Notes: generated from the sequence alone by a model not told the origin. DNA of 64,000 nt from Fibrobacter sp. UWB2 (GCF_002210425.1 NZ_MWQK01000001.1:310001-374000), one strand, 5' to 3'; numbered from the stretch's first letter, positions 16,789 through 28,882 are shown. Translations and numbers: made by a program.

Positions 16789-18483
16789 ATGAAAAAACGC
16801 AACTTTGTTCCGGATAATTTAAATCCGGATGACGAAAAAGAAATCTCTAGACTATATCGCGCTCTTTTGCAGCGCGATATTCCTGTAAACGTCGAAAAGC
16901 TCCGTCAATGGATTCTAGACTGGAGCGAACTGGAATCGGTTCTAGGCGAAGTGAGCTGTAGGCGCTATGTCGCCATGACTTGCGATACCCGCGACGAAAA
17001 GGCCGCCAAGGCTTATTCGGATTTTGTCGAAAACATTCAGCCAATCATGATTGAATACGACGACAAGCTGAATAGAAAGCTGATGGCCCACCCGTCCAAG
17101 GACGCCCTCAAAGGCGAATTTGGCGAATGGCTCAAGGGCGTTCAAGTTTCTCTAGACTTGTTCTCCCCCGATAACATTCCGCTTGAAACCGAAGAAAACA
17201 AGGCAATTCAGGCCTACCAGAAAATCACCGGTGGCATGAGCGTCGAGTTCGACGGCGAAGTCAAGACCATGCAACAGCTCGCTGCCTACATGGAAAAGAC
17301 CGACCGTGACCTCCGCGAACGCGCCTGGCGAGCCATGTGGGAACGCCGCCTCCAGGACAAAGATGCGTTAGATCAGTCTTACTATAAGTTGTTTGAAATT
17401 CGCAAGCAGATTGCCAAGAATGCAAACTGCAAGGATTTCATCGACTACATCTTCCTCGCGAAGCATCGTTTTGACTACACTCCTGCCGATTGCGAAGCTT
17501 TCCACGAAAGCATCGAGAAGCTGGTGCTCCCGTTGCAGAAGGAAATGTACAAGCGTCGCGCCAAGAAGATGGGACTTGAACGTTTGCGCCCGTGGGACTT
17601 GGATGTCGACCCGCTGAGCAGGCCGCCTCTCAAGCCGTACCAGAGTGGTGACGAACTCATTGAAAAAGTCGATTCCATTTTCGAAAGCATCCATTCGCAA
17701 GCCGGCAAGTGGGCTCGTGAAATGCAGGCGAAAAAGCTTATCGATCCGGATTCCAGACTGGGCAAGGCTCCGGGCGGATACCAGATCGGTTTTGACGAAA
17801 GCCGTCTCCCCTTCATTTTCATGAACTCCGCGAATACGGACCGCGACATTTACACGCTGTTGCACGAATCCGGCCATTCGTTCCATCAGTTTGCTCTCGC
17901 AAACCAGCCGATTTTTGCCTACCGCGATGTTCCTGCTGAATTTGCCGAAGTCGCAAGCATGAGCATGGAACTCATCGGCATGTCGAATCTGAAGCCGTTC
18001 TACGGCGACAATCACGAAGCGATAGTCCGCAGCACTGAAGGCGAACTCGCCGATGTGATTTGGCTGTTCCCGTGGGTCGCAAGCATCGACAGTTTCCAGC
18101 ATCGTCTGTACAACTTCCCGACTCATACCGCCGAAGATCGCAGCGATATCTGGAGCGAAATTATGGACCGCTACGATGCCGGTGTGGATTACAGTGGACT
18201 TGAAGCCGTTCGCCGCAACTTGTGGCAAAAGCAACTTCATTTGTTCGAATGCCCGTTCTATTATATCGAATATGGCATCGCACAGATTGGCGCTTTGCAG
18301 GTCTGGGCAAACTTCAAGAAGGATCCGCAGAAGGCAATCGACGATTTGTTCAAGGCCGAAAGTCTGGGTAGCAGCCGTCCGATTCCAGAGCTCTTCGCAA
18401 CAGCAAACATCAAGTTCGATTTCACGCCGAAAACGCTGGAACCCTTGATGCAAGTTGTATGGGATGAGCTGAGCAAGTTGTAG
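16789..18483 (+). CDS. M3-family oligoendopeptidase (PepF-like metallopeptidase)
   Basis: This 564-residue protein has the thermolysin-type zinc motif HESGH (in TLLHESGHSFHQFAL) with the M3-typical downstream Glu (AEVASMSMELIG), the third zinc ligand region. The length matches oligoendopeptidase F and related enzymes. No signal peptide is seen, so it should act in the cytoplasm on short peptides. It starts six bases after the lipoprotein gene stop and is closed by a palindromic repeat. Confidence 0.93.
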   Translation: MKKRNFVPDNLNPDDEKEISRLYRALLQRDIPVNVEKLRQWILDWSELESVLGEVSCRRYVAMTCDTRDEKAAKAYSDFVENIQPIMIEYDDKLNRKLMAHPSKDALKGEFGEWLKGVQVSLDLFSPDNIPLETEENKAIQAYQKITGGMSVEFDGEVKTMQQLAAYMEKTDRDLRERAWRAMWERRLQDKDALDQSYYKLFEIRKQIAKNANCKDFIDYIFLAKHRFDYTPADCEAFHESIEKLVLPLQKEMYKRRAKKMGLERLRPWDLDVDPLSRPPLKPYQSGDELIEKVDSIFESIHSQAGKWAREMQAKKLIDPDSRLGKAPGGYQIGFDESRLPFIFMNSANTDRDIYTLLHESGHSFHQFALANQPIFAYRDVPAEFAEVASMSMELIGMSNLKPFYGDNHEAIVRSTEGELADVIWLFPWVASIDSFQHRLYNFPTHTAEDRSDIWSEIMDRYDAGVDYSGLEAVRRNLWQKQLHLFECPFYYIEYGIAQIGALQVWANFKKDPQKAIDDLFKAESLGSSRPIPELFATANIKFDFTPKTLEPLMQVVWDELSKL

Positions 18484-18509
18484 GGCGTAAACTCAGCTTC
18501 TTCGCCTAC

Positions 18510-18545
18510 TGTCATGCCCGCCATAGTGCGGGCATCTCCTTTTTT
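18510..18545 (+). repeat. Short palindromic repeat (GTCAT-CCCG family)
   Basis: TGTCATGCCCGCCATAGTG, CGGGCATCTCC and a run of T residues form a GC-rich hairpin with terminator character directly behind the oligopeptidase gene. Confidence 0.8.
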
Positions 18546-18608
18546 AGCTCTTAATTACAATTTTTTTTGATAAATTTCAAAAAAAATGAAAAAAATGCGC
18601 CGTAAGAC

Positions 18609-18637
18609 TTGACAAACGAAAAAATAAAAGTTATTAT
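18609..18637 (+). promoter_or_regulatory. Sigma-70-type promoter of tRNA-Ser and rpoZ
   Basis: A perfect -35 box TTGACA (18609-18614) is separated by exactly 17 bases from TATTAT (18632-18637). It is followed by a leader hairpin ACCTCC-TCAAT-GGAGGT (18645-18660) and then by tRNA-Ser. This is the clearest promoter in the window. Confidence 0.9.
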
Positions 18638-18669
18638 TGGCGCACCTCCTCAATGGAGGTCATCCTAAC

Positions 18670-18754
18670 GGAGGGATGGCCGAGTGGTTGAAGGCGCACG
18701 CTTGGAAAGCGTGTTTACCTTACGGTAACGAGGGTTCGAATCCCTCTCCCTCTT
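18670..18754 (+). tRNA. tRNA-Ser (anticodon GGA)
   Basis: The sequence begins GGAGGGATGGCCGAGTGG, has the anticodon loop TTGGAAA (anticodon GGA, reading UCC/UCU), the long variable arm ACCTTACGGT typical of class II tRNAs, the T arm GAGGGTTCGAATCCCTC, and the acceptor 3' strand TCCCTCT. The 3' CCA is not encoded. A short protein-like frame through it is an artefact of the tRNA sequence. Confidence 0.96.
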
Positions 18755-18777
18755 CTAAAAATTTTTCGAGGTACCTA

Positions 18778-19092
18778 ATGGCTGAATCTCAAAGAGTTTA
18801 TCTTGATGATATCTATGCTAGTGAAGAATGTCAGGGTTCGGTTTTCCGTGCTGTTGTCATGATGGCTCACGAAGCCCGCTTCATTAACAATCAGGCCAAA
18901 CAGGGTTACATTCAGCTCACTCAAAAGCCGACAACGATTGCTATGAACCGTTTCAAGGAACATAAGCTTACGATGATCGAAAAAGGCGTTAATGACGTGA
19001 CTGAAGAAGCAGTAAAGGCTTCCGCCGCAGAAGTTGCTCCGACTGCCGAAGCTGTTGCTGAAGCAAGCGATGCAGCTGCAGATGCATTCTAA
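18778..19092 (+). CDS. rpoZ: RNA polymerase omega subunit (putative)
   Basis: This 104-residue protein lies 23 bases after tRNA-Ser and begins at ATG 18778 behind CGAGGT. The segment VVMMAHEARFINNQAKQGY followed by KPTTIAMNRFKEHKLTM matches the conserved part of omega (two helices, then the K-P-x-x-I-A motif). The C-terminus is an Ala/Glu-rich tail. Omega helps assemble and stabilise RNA polymerase. The reading frame stays open upstream through the tRNA gene, but that part is not coding. It is probably cotranscribed with the tRNA and ends at a strong terminator. Confidence 0.75.
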   Translation: MAESQRVYLDDIYASEECQGSVFRAVVMMAHEARFINNQAKQGYIQLTQKPTTIAMNRFKEHKLTMIEKGVNDVTEEAVKASAAEVAPTAEAVAEASDAAADAF

Positions 19093-19115
19093 TCTTCGAA
19101 AAATAAGAATTCAAA

Positions 19116-19144
19116 AAAGACCGCTTTCGAGCGGTCTTTTTTTT
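19116..19144 (+). terminator. Intrinsic terminator of rpoZ
   Basis: A perfect 10-bp stem AAAGACCGCT / AGCGGTCTTT closed by a TTCG tetraloop is followed by eight T residues. Confidence 0.95.
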
Positions 19145-19151
19145 GCTTCAT

Positions 19152-19187
19152 CGTCATACTGAGTGGCGAACAGCCGCGAAGTATCCA
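19152..19187 (+). repeat. Dispersed repeat-like sequence (CGTCAT-CTGAG type)
   Basis: CGTCATACTGAGTGGCGAA and then CAGCCGCGAAGTATCCA resembles the common bacterial intergenic repeat CGTCATCCTGAGCGAAG, GAAGGATCC. It is the only copy seen here, so the call rests on general familiarity. Confidence 0.45.
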
Positions 19188-19198
19188 AAGCTGAACAA

Positions 19199-19272
19199 TG
19201 TCATGCCCGGCACGGACCGGGCATCTCCCATTTATTAACGAGAAGGAGATTCCCGCTTTCGCGGGAATGACA
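19199..19272. repeat. Head-to-head pair of GTCAT-CCCG palindromic repeats
   Basis: A plus-oriented copy (19200-19232, GTCATGCCCGGCACGG, then CCGGGCATCTCC) is followed after eight bases by a minus-oriented copy (19241-19271, AGAAGGAGATTCCCGC, then GCGGGAATGACA). Together they form a long inverted repeat. The same paired layout occurs at 21899-21972. Confidence 0.8.
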
Positions 19273-19326
19273 AAAAAACGACTCCGGAGAGTAGGGATTT
19301 TTAGATTACAGGCATCACCCTTTCAA

Positions 19327-20451
19327 TTAATTGCTTTTCAAAAGTTTCGACGTTACACCGCGACGAATCTTGCTAGCGGCACGCCCGAGAGCGTCAAACA
19401 ATCGTTCTGGCATAGATTCTTCCAAATTCTTGTTTGGAATTCGGCGCTTTGAAATGGATACAGGCTTATCCGCAGTATCGGCTCGCTGTTCTTCAATCTT
19501 CCAGATGAAATCATCGGAGCGCGATGGCATGGGGTTCTGCACGACATTTTTACCGACCGCCTGCAAATAAAGCCCACTCTTGTAATTCTTGAGAAGGAAA
19601 GCATTTGGAGTGTTCACTCCGGCATCTTCGAGCTGGTATTTTTGGTGCGCACCGCCATTGTAGCCGTATGTCGAAGCGGTTACACCCGCAGCGGTAGACT
19701 CATTTGGGATATCGACCACTCGGTTGCCAAGCTGGAAACGGTAAGTAACGGGCTTGTCGCCCATCGAATAAATCTTCACAAATGTCGCCGTATCGGCGCA
19801 ATCCATAAGTTCAAGCGTATTCGAGGATGTTATCCCCATGCATTTCTTCTCGGATAGGGACTTGATCCTCCCCTGCTTGAAGAACGCTTCCTTAAAGATG
19901 TCTTGGTACATGGCGTTCACGATTTTCACGTGATTGATCAAGTCCTGTTCGGAATGGACTTCGCTCTTGTAATTGATGCCATATGGCCAAAAATGCTGGC
20001 TATCGCCCTTGAGCACGGCATCTGGACCATCAATTTCCTTGATGAGCGCCTGGGCTTTTTCGCCTTGAAACACGCCGTCCTTAAACATGGCCTTGTATTC
20101 CGAAGTCGTGCCCATGCCCATGGTATGGGCCATTTCGTGCATGGCGGTGCCCACGTACATATAATTGCGGTCCTTGCCAAAGCGTAGGTCGCCATTGCTG
20201 CTTGCCTCAGCCGTCGGGACTCCCGTACTGTAGTAAACTTCGATATGCTTCGAAAGGTCGGAATACTTGTTGTATAGGAAAACCGCCGAATCCATCGCCG
20301 CCGTAATGAGCTCATAAGCGTCAAGTTCATCTTGGGTCGGATTGGCAGTTTTATTCAAATGGTATTCAACGTTGCCAGCAAAAGCGCTTGACAACGGAAG
20401 CAGGAAGGAGAAAATTCCTATAAAACTTGATTTTTTTAGAAAATGATTCAT
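19327..20451 (-). CDS. Secreted zinc metalloprotease with lectin-like C-terminal domain
   Basis: I choose ATG 20451 because AGGAAGG precedes it; 374 residues follow. The signal peptide ends near SSAFAG. The catalytic motif HEMAHTMGMG (HExxH plus a following Gly) lies near residue 130, so it is a zincin-type peptidase, with the third zinc ligand uncertain. From about residue 215 the sequence looks like a ricin-type or RICIN-like sugar-binding unit (KCMGITSSNTLELMDC, then QKYQLED, FLLKNYKSGLYLQAVGK). The tail is very basic (SKIRRGVTSKLLKSN). It may act on extracellular glycoprotein or plant material. The domain split is from pattern recognition only. Confidence 0.7.
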   Translation of the reverse strand: MNHFLKKSSFIGIFSFLLPLSSAFAGNVEYHLNKTANPTQDELDAYELITAAMDSAVFLYNKYSDLSKHIEVYYSTGVPTAEASSNGDLRFGKDRNYMYVGTAMHEMAHTMGMGTTSEYKAMFKDGVFQGEKAQALIKEIDGPDAVLKGDSQHFWPYGINYKSEVHSEQDLINHVKIVNAMYQDIFKEAFFKQGRIKSLSEKKCMGITSSNTLELMDCADTATFVKIYSMGDKPVTYRFQLGNRVVDIPNESTAAGVTASTYGYNGGAHQKYQLEDAGVNTPNAFLLKNYKSGLYLQAVGKNVVQNPMPSRSDDFIWKIEEQRADTADKPVSISKRRIPNKNLEESMPERLFDALGRAASKIRRGVTSKLLKSN

Positions 20452-20593
20452 AAAAAACCTTCCTATACACAATTTTAATTTACACTATTCCATATATATA
20501 AGCAAGTAAAAAAGTTTTTTTGAGGATGCAAGAACTTTTTAATAAACCAAAATGTAATTTTACCGCGGAATATCAATCATAGGAGAAGCCCCA

Positions 20594-20977
20594 ATGAAGG
20601 CTAAAATATTCGCATGTTGTTCTGCCATCGCTCTTGCTGCCCTGACAGGCTGTTCGGGAAGCCAGAGCGGAATCAACCGTTCCCTTGGACAAGCCGATGC
20701 AACGCGCTCGCTCGTCAACGAAAACAAGCTCGATGCAAGCATGACGTCGGATTCATACGCTAAGCTTGTTGCCGCCAAAGCCTTGAAAGAAGATGGTAAA
20801 ATCGAAGAAGCCCAGGCTCTTGCAGAACAGAGCGAACTCGAAATGCGACTCGCCATAGCCAAGTCTGAAAATGAAAAGGTCAAGAACGAAGACAAGAAAC
20901 TCGAAGAATCTCTCCGTGCTGATGAAGAACGCAAGGTCTTGTACCAGAGCATTCTCGAAAAGGAAACCAAGAAGTAA
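20594..20977 (+). CDS. DUF4398-like lipoprotein
   Basis: This 127-residue protein has a lipobox LTGC (Cys20). The mature part is helical with repeating Ala and Glu and the DUF4398-like stretch SYAKLVAAKALKEDGKIEEA, then QSELEMRLAIAKSE. TAGGAG precedes the ATG. Twelve bases after its stop begins an OmpA-family gene, a pairing commonly seen for DUF4398 proteins. It is probably an envelope-stabilising lipoprotein, which is inference from the partner. Confidence 0.75.
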   Translation: MKAKIFACCSAIALAALTGCSGSQSGINRSLGQADATRSLVNENKLDASMTSDSYAKLVAAKALKEDGKIEEAQALAEQSELEMRLAIAKSENEKVKNEDKKLEESLRADEERKVLYQSILEKETKK

Positions 20978-20989
20978 GGAGCCGCAAAG

Positions 20990-21874
20990 ATGAAGACGAT
21001 TAAGATTTTGACTCTCGGCGCGCTCGCCGTTTCCATGAGCTTTGCAGCAGAAGCATCCTCCGTCACCCCTGTTGACCAGTGCAGACTCGCTCTCGACAAC
21101 GCCAAAACAAATTTGCCATCCAATGCTTACGCCGCAAAGCTTACGCTTGCCGAAGGCTATGGCACTCTCAATGCTCTTGAAACAATTTATGCTGACGACG
21201 ACGATTCCAAGTTGATTCCGACATTCTTGGGAAACTGCAAAAAATACGCAGAAATCGCCAAACTCCAGAGCGAAACTCAGGCAATCCAGAACCACATTGC
21301 TGAAAACTGGGAAAAGCGAGCCGCCACAAACCGCACCATCGAAGCCATCCAGGAACAGATTGGCGAAGCCCGTAGCGGTAAGGTCTCTGACCTCGAAGCC
21401 GAAAAGCAGGCTATCAAGGCCCAGAAGGACAAGCTCGAAGCCAGCAAGAACGAAGCTATGGACAAGTTAAACGCCCTCCAGTCCCAGATGATTCAGGTGA
21501 CGAAGGACGCTCGCGGTATCATCCTCTCGATGTCCGACATTTTGTTCGACGTGGGCCGTGCCACCTTGAAGACCGACCTCATGACAAGCCTTGCCAAGAT
21601 TGCCGGTATCCTCTCCGTTTACCAGCAGTTTGACGTGTCCATCGAAGGTAACACCGACAATACCGGTTCCGAAGAATTCAACATGACGCTTTCTCAGCAG
21701 CGTGCTGAAAACGTGATGAAATTCCTCGTGGAACAGGGTATCGCAGAAACCCGCCTCACCGCTAAGGGCCTTGGCATGACTATGCCGATTGCGGACAACT
21801 CCACCAAGGAAGGTCGCCAGAAGAACCGTCGCGTGGACCTCGTTATCACGGACCGTACGCAGAAGGTGAAGTAG
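20990..21874 (+). CDS. OmpA-family peptidoglycan-binding protein
   Basis: This 294-residue protein has a signal peptide (AVSMSFAAEA), an N-terminal helical DUF4398-like region with Cys pairs (VDQCRLALDNAKTN), a long coiled-coil segment (about residues 90-165) and a C-terminal OmpA domain. The OmpA domain shows ILFDVGRATLKTD, the motif SIEGNTDNTGSEEFNMTLSQ, and GRQKNRRVDLVI, which hold the residues that bind diaminopimelate in peptidoglycan. It would tether the outer envelope to the cell wall. It forms an operon with the preceding lipoprotein gene, with GGAG ahead of the ATG. A pair of inverted repeats follows. Confidence 0.9.
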   Translation: MKTIKILTLGALAVSMSFAAEASSVTPVDQCRLALDNAKTNLPSNAYAAKLTLAEGYGTLNALETIYADDDDSKLIPTFLGNCKKYAEIAKLQSETQAIQNHIAENWEKRAATNRTIEAIQEQIGEARSGKVSDLEAEKQAIKAQKDKLEASKNEAMDKLNALQSQMIQVTKDARGIILSMSDILFDVGRATLKTDLMTSLAKIAGILSVYQQFDVSIEGNTDNTGSEEFNMTLSQQRAENVMKFLVEQGIAETRLTAKGLGMTMPIADNSTKEGRQKNRRVDLVITDRTQKVK

Positions 21875-21898
21875 TTCAAGATTAAGAACTATTTTTGT

Positions 21899-21972
21899 TG
21901 TCATCCCCGCCTTGTGCGGGGATCTCCTTTTATATACGAGAAGGAGGAGCCCGATTAAATCGGGCATGACAA
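21899..21972. repeat. Head-to-head pair of GTCAT-CCCG palindromic repeats
   Basis: The plus copy (21899-21931, GTCATCCCCGCC, then GCGGGGATCTCC) and the minus copy (21939-21971, GAGAAGGAGGAGCCCG, then CGGGCATGACA) face each other over a short AT-rich spacer. The loops and arms differ, but the outer parts pair. It lies behind the OmpA gene and may end its transcript. Confidence 0.8.
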
Positions 21973-22097
21973 ATGATCTAAAATTCATCAACTTTTTGAT
22001 AGAAAAGCCTTTTAATCGAGCCTATTTTTTCTAGATTTAGGCATGTAACTTTTAAACCGGCGGCGCAAGTCGCCAATCAAAACAAGAGGTAAAACAA

Positions 22098-23099
22098 ATG
22101 GCAGTTTCTTACAAGGAACTCGGCTTGGTTAACACCAAGGAAATGTTTGCTAAGGCAGTTAAGGGTGGCTATGCTATCCCGGCTTTCAACTTCAACACCA
22201 TGGAACAGATGCAGGCTATCGTGCAGGCCGCCGTTGAAACCAAGTCTCCGGTGATCATGCAGGTCTCTAAGGGTGCTCGTAACTACGCTAACGGCACCAT
22301 CCTCCGCTACATGGCTCAGGGTGCTGTTGAATACGCCAAGGAACTCGGCTGCGCAAATCCGCAGATCGTGCTCCACCTCGACCACGGTGACTCTTTCGAA
22401 CTCTGCAAGGACTGCATCGACAACGGTTTCTCTTCCGTGATGATCGACGGTTCTGCTCTTCCGTACGAAGAAAACATCGCCCTCACCAAGAAGGTTGTTG
22501 AATACGCTCACGCTCACGACGTGACCGTCGAAGCTGAACTCGGCGTGCTCGCCGGTGTGGAAGACGAAGTCCAGGCTGAAGAATCCCACTACACCAAGCC
22601 GGAAGAAGTGATCGACTTCGCTACCCGTACGGGCTGCGACTCCCTCGCTATCTCCATCGGTACCAGCCACGGTGCATACAAGTTCAAGCCGGAACAGTGC
22701 ACTCGCGACCCGAAGACTGGCAAGCTCGTTCCGCCTCCCCTGGCATTCGACGTGCTCCACGCCATCGAAAAGAAGCTCCCGGGCTTCCCGATCGTTCTCC
22801 ACGGTTCTTCTTCTGTGCCGCAGGACGAAGTTGACACGATCAACGCTCATGGTGGTAAGCTCCCGGATGCAGTCGGTATTCCGGAAGAACAGCTCCGCGA
22901 AGCTTCTCGCTCTGCTGTCTGCAAGATCAACATCGACTCTGACAGCCGTCTCGCTATGACTGCCGCTATCCGTAAGTATTTCGACGAACATCCGGAACAC
23001 TTCGACCCGCGCCAGTACCTCAAGCCGGCTCGTGAAAACATGAAGAAGATGTACATGCACAAGATCGTGGATGTGCTCGGCTCCAACGACAAGCTCTAA
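22098..23099 (+). CDS. fba: Class II fructose-1,6-bisphosphate aldolase
   Basis: This 333-residue protein is a class IIA/B-type aldolase with the zinc-binding signature VLHLDHGDSFE, the acidic metal site VEAELGVLAGVEDEV, and the phosphate-binding HGSSSVPQ and KINIDSDSR motifs. It splits fructose 1,6-bisphosphate into glyceraldehyde 3-phosphate and dihydroxyacetone phosphate. Codon usage is strongly biased to C-ending codons, consistent with high expression. AAGAGG precedes the ATG. The 3' region carries an unusual series of RNA hairpins before the terminator. Confidence 0.97.
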   Translation: MAVSYKELGLVNTKEMFAKAVKGGYAIPAFNFNTMEQMQAIVQAAVETKSPVIMQVSKGARNYANGTILRYMAQGAVEYAKELGCANPQIVLHLDHGDSFELCKDCIDNGFSSVMIDGSALPYEENIALTKKVVEYAHAHDVTVEAELGVLAGVEDEVQAEESHYTKPEEVIDFATRTGCDSLAISIGTSHGAYKFKPEQCTRDPKTGKLVPPPLAFDVLHAIEKKLPGFPIVLHGSSSVPQDEVDTINAHGGKLPDAVGIPEEQLREASRSAVCKINIDSDSRLAMTAAIRKYFDEHPEHFDPRQYLKPARENMKKMYMHKIVDVLGSNDKL

Positions 23100-23204
23100 T
23101 GAGACCGCTCGGCTCTATCGCAGATTAAAAATGTGATATCGCCTCGCTCTCGCAACCGCCCTCGGTTAATACCGAGGGCTTTGTTGCTCACAGGAGACCG
23201 TTCG
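23100..23204 (+). other. Structured RNA element, copy 1 (3' region of fba)
   Basis: The element begins GAGACCGCTCGG. It forms a first hairpin TATCGCA / TGTGATA (23116-23122, 23132-23138), then the invariant string CCTCGCTCTCGC. Next comes a two-part hairpin with outer stem GCAAC / GTTGC (23152-23156, 23183-23187) and inner stem GCCCTCGGT / ACCGAGGGC (23158-23166, 23171-23179). It ends with GCTCACAGGAGACCGTTCG. A second copy with the same order and different but paired stem bases lies at 54589-54691. I know of no matching RNA family. Confidence 0.6.
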
Positions 23205-23332
23205 CGCCTAGAATCCATAGAAATATGTGATAGCGTACACTCTCGCAAAAAGCTTTAAATTGTTCCAAGGCGAGTGCAGCGCTCAAGCTTGCTTGAGCAT
23301 TGCCGAGCCACAGAACAAAGCAACGAAGTTGC
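23205..23332 (+). other. Degenerate second unit and extra hairpins behind fba
   Basis: This stretch repeats parts of the preceding element (ATGTGATA at 23225-23232 and CTCTCGCAA at 23240-23248). It then holds a perfect hairpin GCTCAAG CTTG CTTGAGC (23281-23298) and GCAAC GAA GTTGC (23320-23332). No reading frame of interest is present. It is probably a partial tandem copy of the structured element plus the lead-in to the terminator. Confidence 0.45.
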
Positions 23333-23333
23333 A

Positions 23334-23367
23334 AAACCGCTGGGCAATCGCCTAGCGGTTTTATTTT
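23334..23367 (+). terminator. Intrinsic terminator of the fba transcript
   Basis: AAACCGCT, one mismatch, GGC, AATC loop, GCC, one mismatch, AGCGGTTT forms a stem of 11 pairs, followed by a T-rich tract. It lies about 235 bases after the fba stop, so the structured region is included in the transcript. Confidence 0.88.
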
Positions 23368-23380
23368 ATATATTAAAACT

Positions 23381-23594
23381 ATGATTTGTCCTCATTGCGG
23401 CGCCGAATTGAAACAAGGCGCGACCTTCTGCCCCCACTGCGGGAGCGACAAGAATACCGGCTGGAAAGAAGGCGCTGAATACAGCGACCTCGACCTCCCC
23501 GACTACGATGAAATTGTCGAAAATGAATTCGGCGAAAAGAAGAAAAAGTCCAGCCCGCTCACGATTATCGCGGTAGTGATTGTCGCGCTTGCGT

Positions 23595-23617
<23 letters not shown>
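23381..23617 (+). CDS. Small zinc-ribbon membrane protein
   Basis: This 78-residue protein starts at ATG 23381. It has an N-terminal zinc ribbon with two CxxC pairs (ICPHCGAEL, then FCPHCGSD), an acidic middle and one C-terminal membrane helix (LTIIAVVIVALAFMAAMVL). Such proteins are common and of unknown function. A longer frame runs upstream to 23300 but crosses the fba terminator. The 3' end overlaps the 3' end of the convergent kinase gene by 23 bases. No clear Shine-Dalgarno is visible. Confidence 0.75.
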
Positions 23618-27580
<3,963 letters not shown>

Positions 27581-27584
<4 letters not shown>

Positions 27585-28672
27585 TCCCTACATTCCTCAG
27601 AAGAAGAAGTGTCCTTGAACCGTTCGTAAATTTCGGGAAGTTGGTCGGCTATGGCGAGGAACGCATCGACAACATCGGGGTCAAACTGCGTGCCGCGGCC
27701 CTTGATGATTTCGCTTACGGCAACCTGATGCGGATACGGTTCCTTGTACGGGCGTTTCGAGACAAGAGCGTCATAAACGTCGGCAACGGCCATGATACGT
27801 GCGCCGATTGGAATATCGTCGTGTTTCTTGTGGTTGGGGTATCCTTCCCCGTTCCAGTGCTCGTGGTGGCCAAGTGCCATCTCGGCTGCAATACGCACCA
27901 TCGGGCTATCGTGCAGTTCCTTGGTCGCCTCTTGCAAGACATCGTAGCCCATTTGCGGGTGCTGCATCATAATCTTGCGTTCGTCTTGTGTGAGCGATCC
28001 TGGCTTTCGCAATATGCGGTCATGGATGCCGACTTTACCAATGTCATGGAGTGGCGCGGCTGTAGCGAGATTTTCGATATATTCCGGTGAAATCGTATCG
28101 GTATACTTCGGATTCTTACGGAGTTCCTCGGCAATGCGCTGGACAATAATCTGGGTGCGCTTGATATGTTCGCCCGTCTCCGGGTCGCGGTATTCTGCAA
28201 GCGAACCGAGGCTCATTAGCATGACCTTTAAGGTCTTTCGTAAATCCGCAGTCTTTTCATCGACAAGTTCGTGCAAATGGTCGCGCTGTTGCTTGAGCTG
28301 GAGCTGGTTCTTGATACGGAGCGTCACAAGTGCCGGGTTGAAAGGCTTTGTGATGTAATCGACTGCACCCAAATCAAGCCCAATCTGTTCGCTCTTGCTA
28401 TCGGCCTTGGCGGTCAAGAAAATCACCGGAATACCCTGAAGGATATTCTTCTCGCGCATGATTCTCAATGTTTCGTAGCCGTCCATTTCAGGCATCATCA
28501 CATCGAGCAAAATCAAGTCTGGGCGAATCTTTTCGGTGAGCTCAATAGCTTTTTTCCCGTTAAGTGCAACACAAACGTCATAGTCATTCGACAGAATACC
28601 TTCCAACACGTCAATATTCGTCTTGGTATCATCAACAACTAAAATTTTTAAACGCGACCGTTCCATATTCAT
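27581..28672 (-). CDS. Response regulator with HD-GYP phosphodiesterase domain
   Basis: This 363-residue protein has a receiver domain with acidic pocket (VVDD) and phosphoacceptor D57 (LILLDVMMPEMDG), a short coiled coil, and an HD-GYP domain (PLHDIGKVGI, then HHEHWNGEGYP, DVYDAL). HD-GYP proteins hydrolyse cyclic di-GMP. It overlaps the giant hybrid kinase gene downstream, whose Hpt domain is a likely phosphate source for its receiver. The start ATG at 28672 has no strong Shine-Dalgarno; another ATG lies two codons on. It diverges from the GH43-like gene. Confidence 0.93.
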
Positions 28673-28833
28673 ACAATTATAATATACGTTTAAAATACCA
28701 AATATTACAACTCATTTTATTACACCATAGAACATAAAATAGACTTATTTTCGCTGTGGATTATTTTTCAAGAGTTCCAATACCCGGTTTTGTGACTTTT
28801 ATCACGGGTGAAAGTATATTTAAAATGGTCATT

Positions 28834-28864
28834 AGTCAATAGTTTTTAGTCAATGGTCGTTATT
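28834..28864 (+). repeat. Left copy of an inverted repeat flanking the GH43-like gene
   Basis: AGTCAATAGTTTTTAGTCAA followed by TGGTCGTTATT is nearly identical to the reverse complement of 30737-30767. It lies just upstream of the ribosome binding site of the GH43-like gene. Related AGTCATTAGT-like low-complexity sequence occurs at 30676-30705. Confidence 0.7.
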
Positions 28865-28882
28865 CCTTGCTAAGGAGACTTT

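Noticed and set aside
18637-18777. N-terminal extension of the omega-like gene (MAEWLKAHAWKACL)
   Set aside because: This peptide is the translation of the tRNA-Ser gene itself. The true start is ATG 18778.
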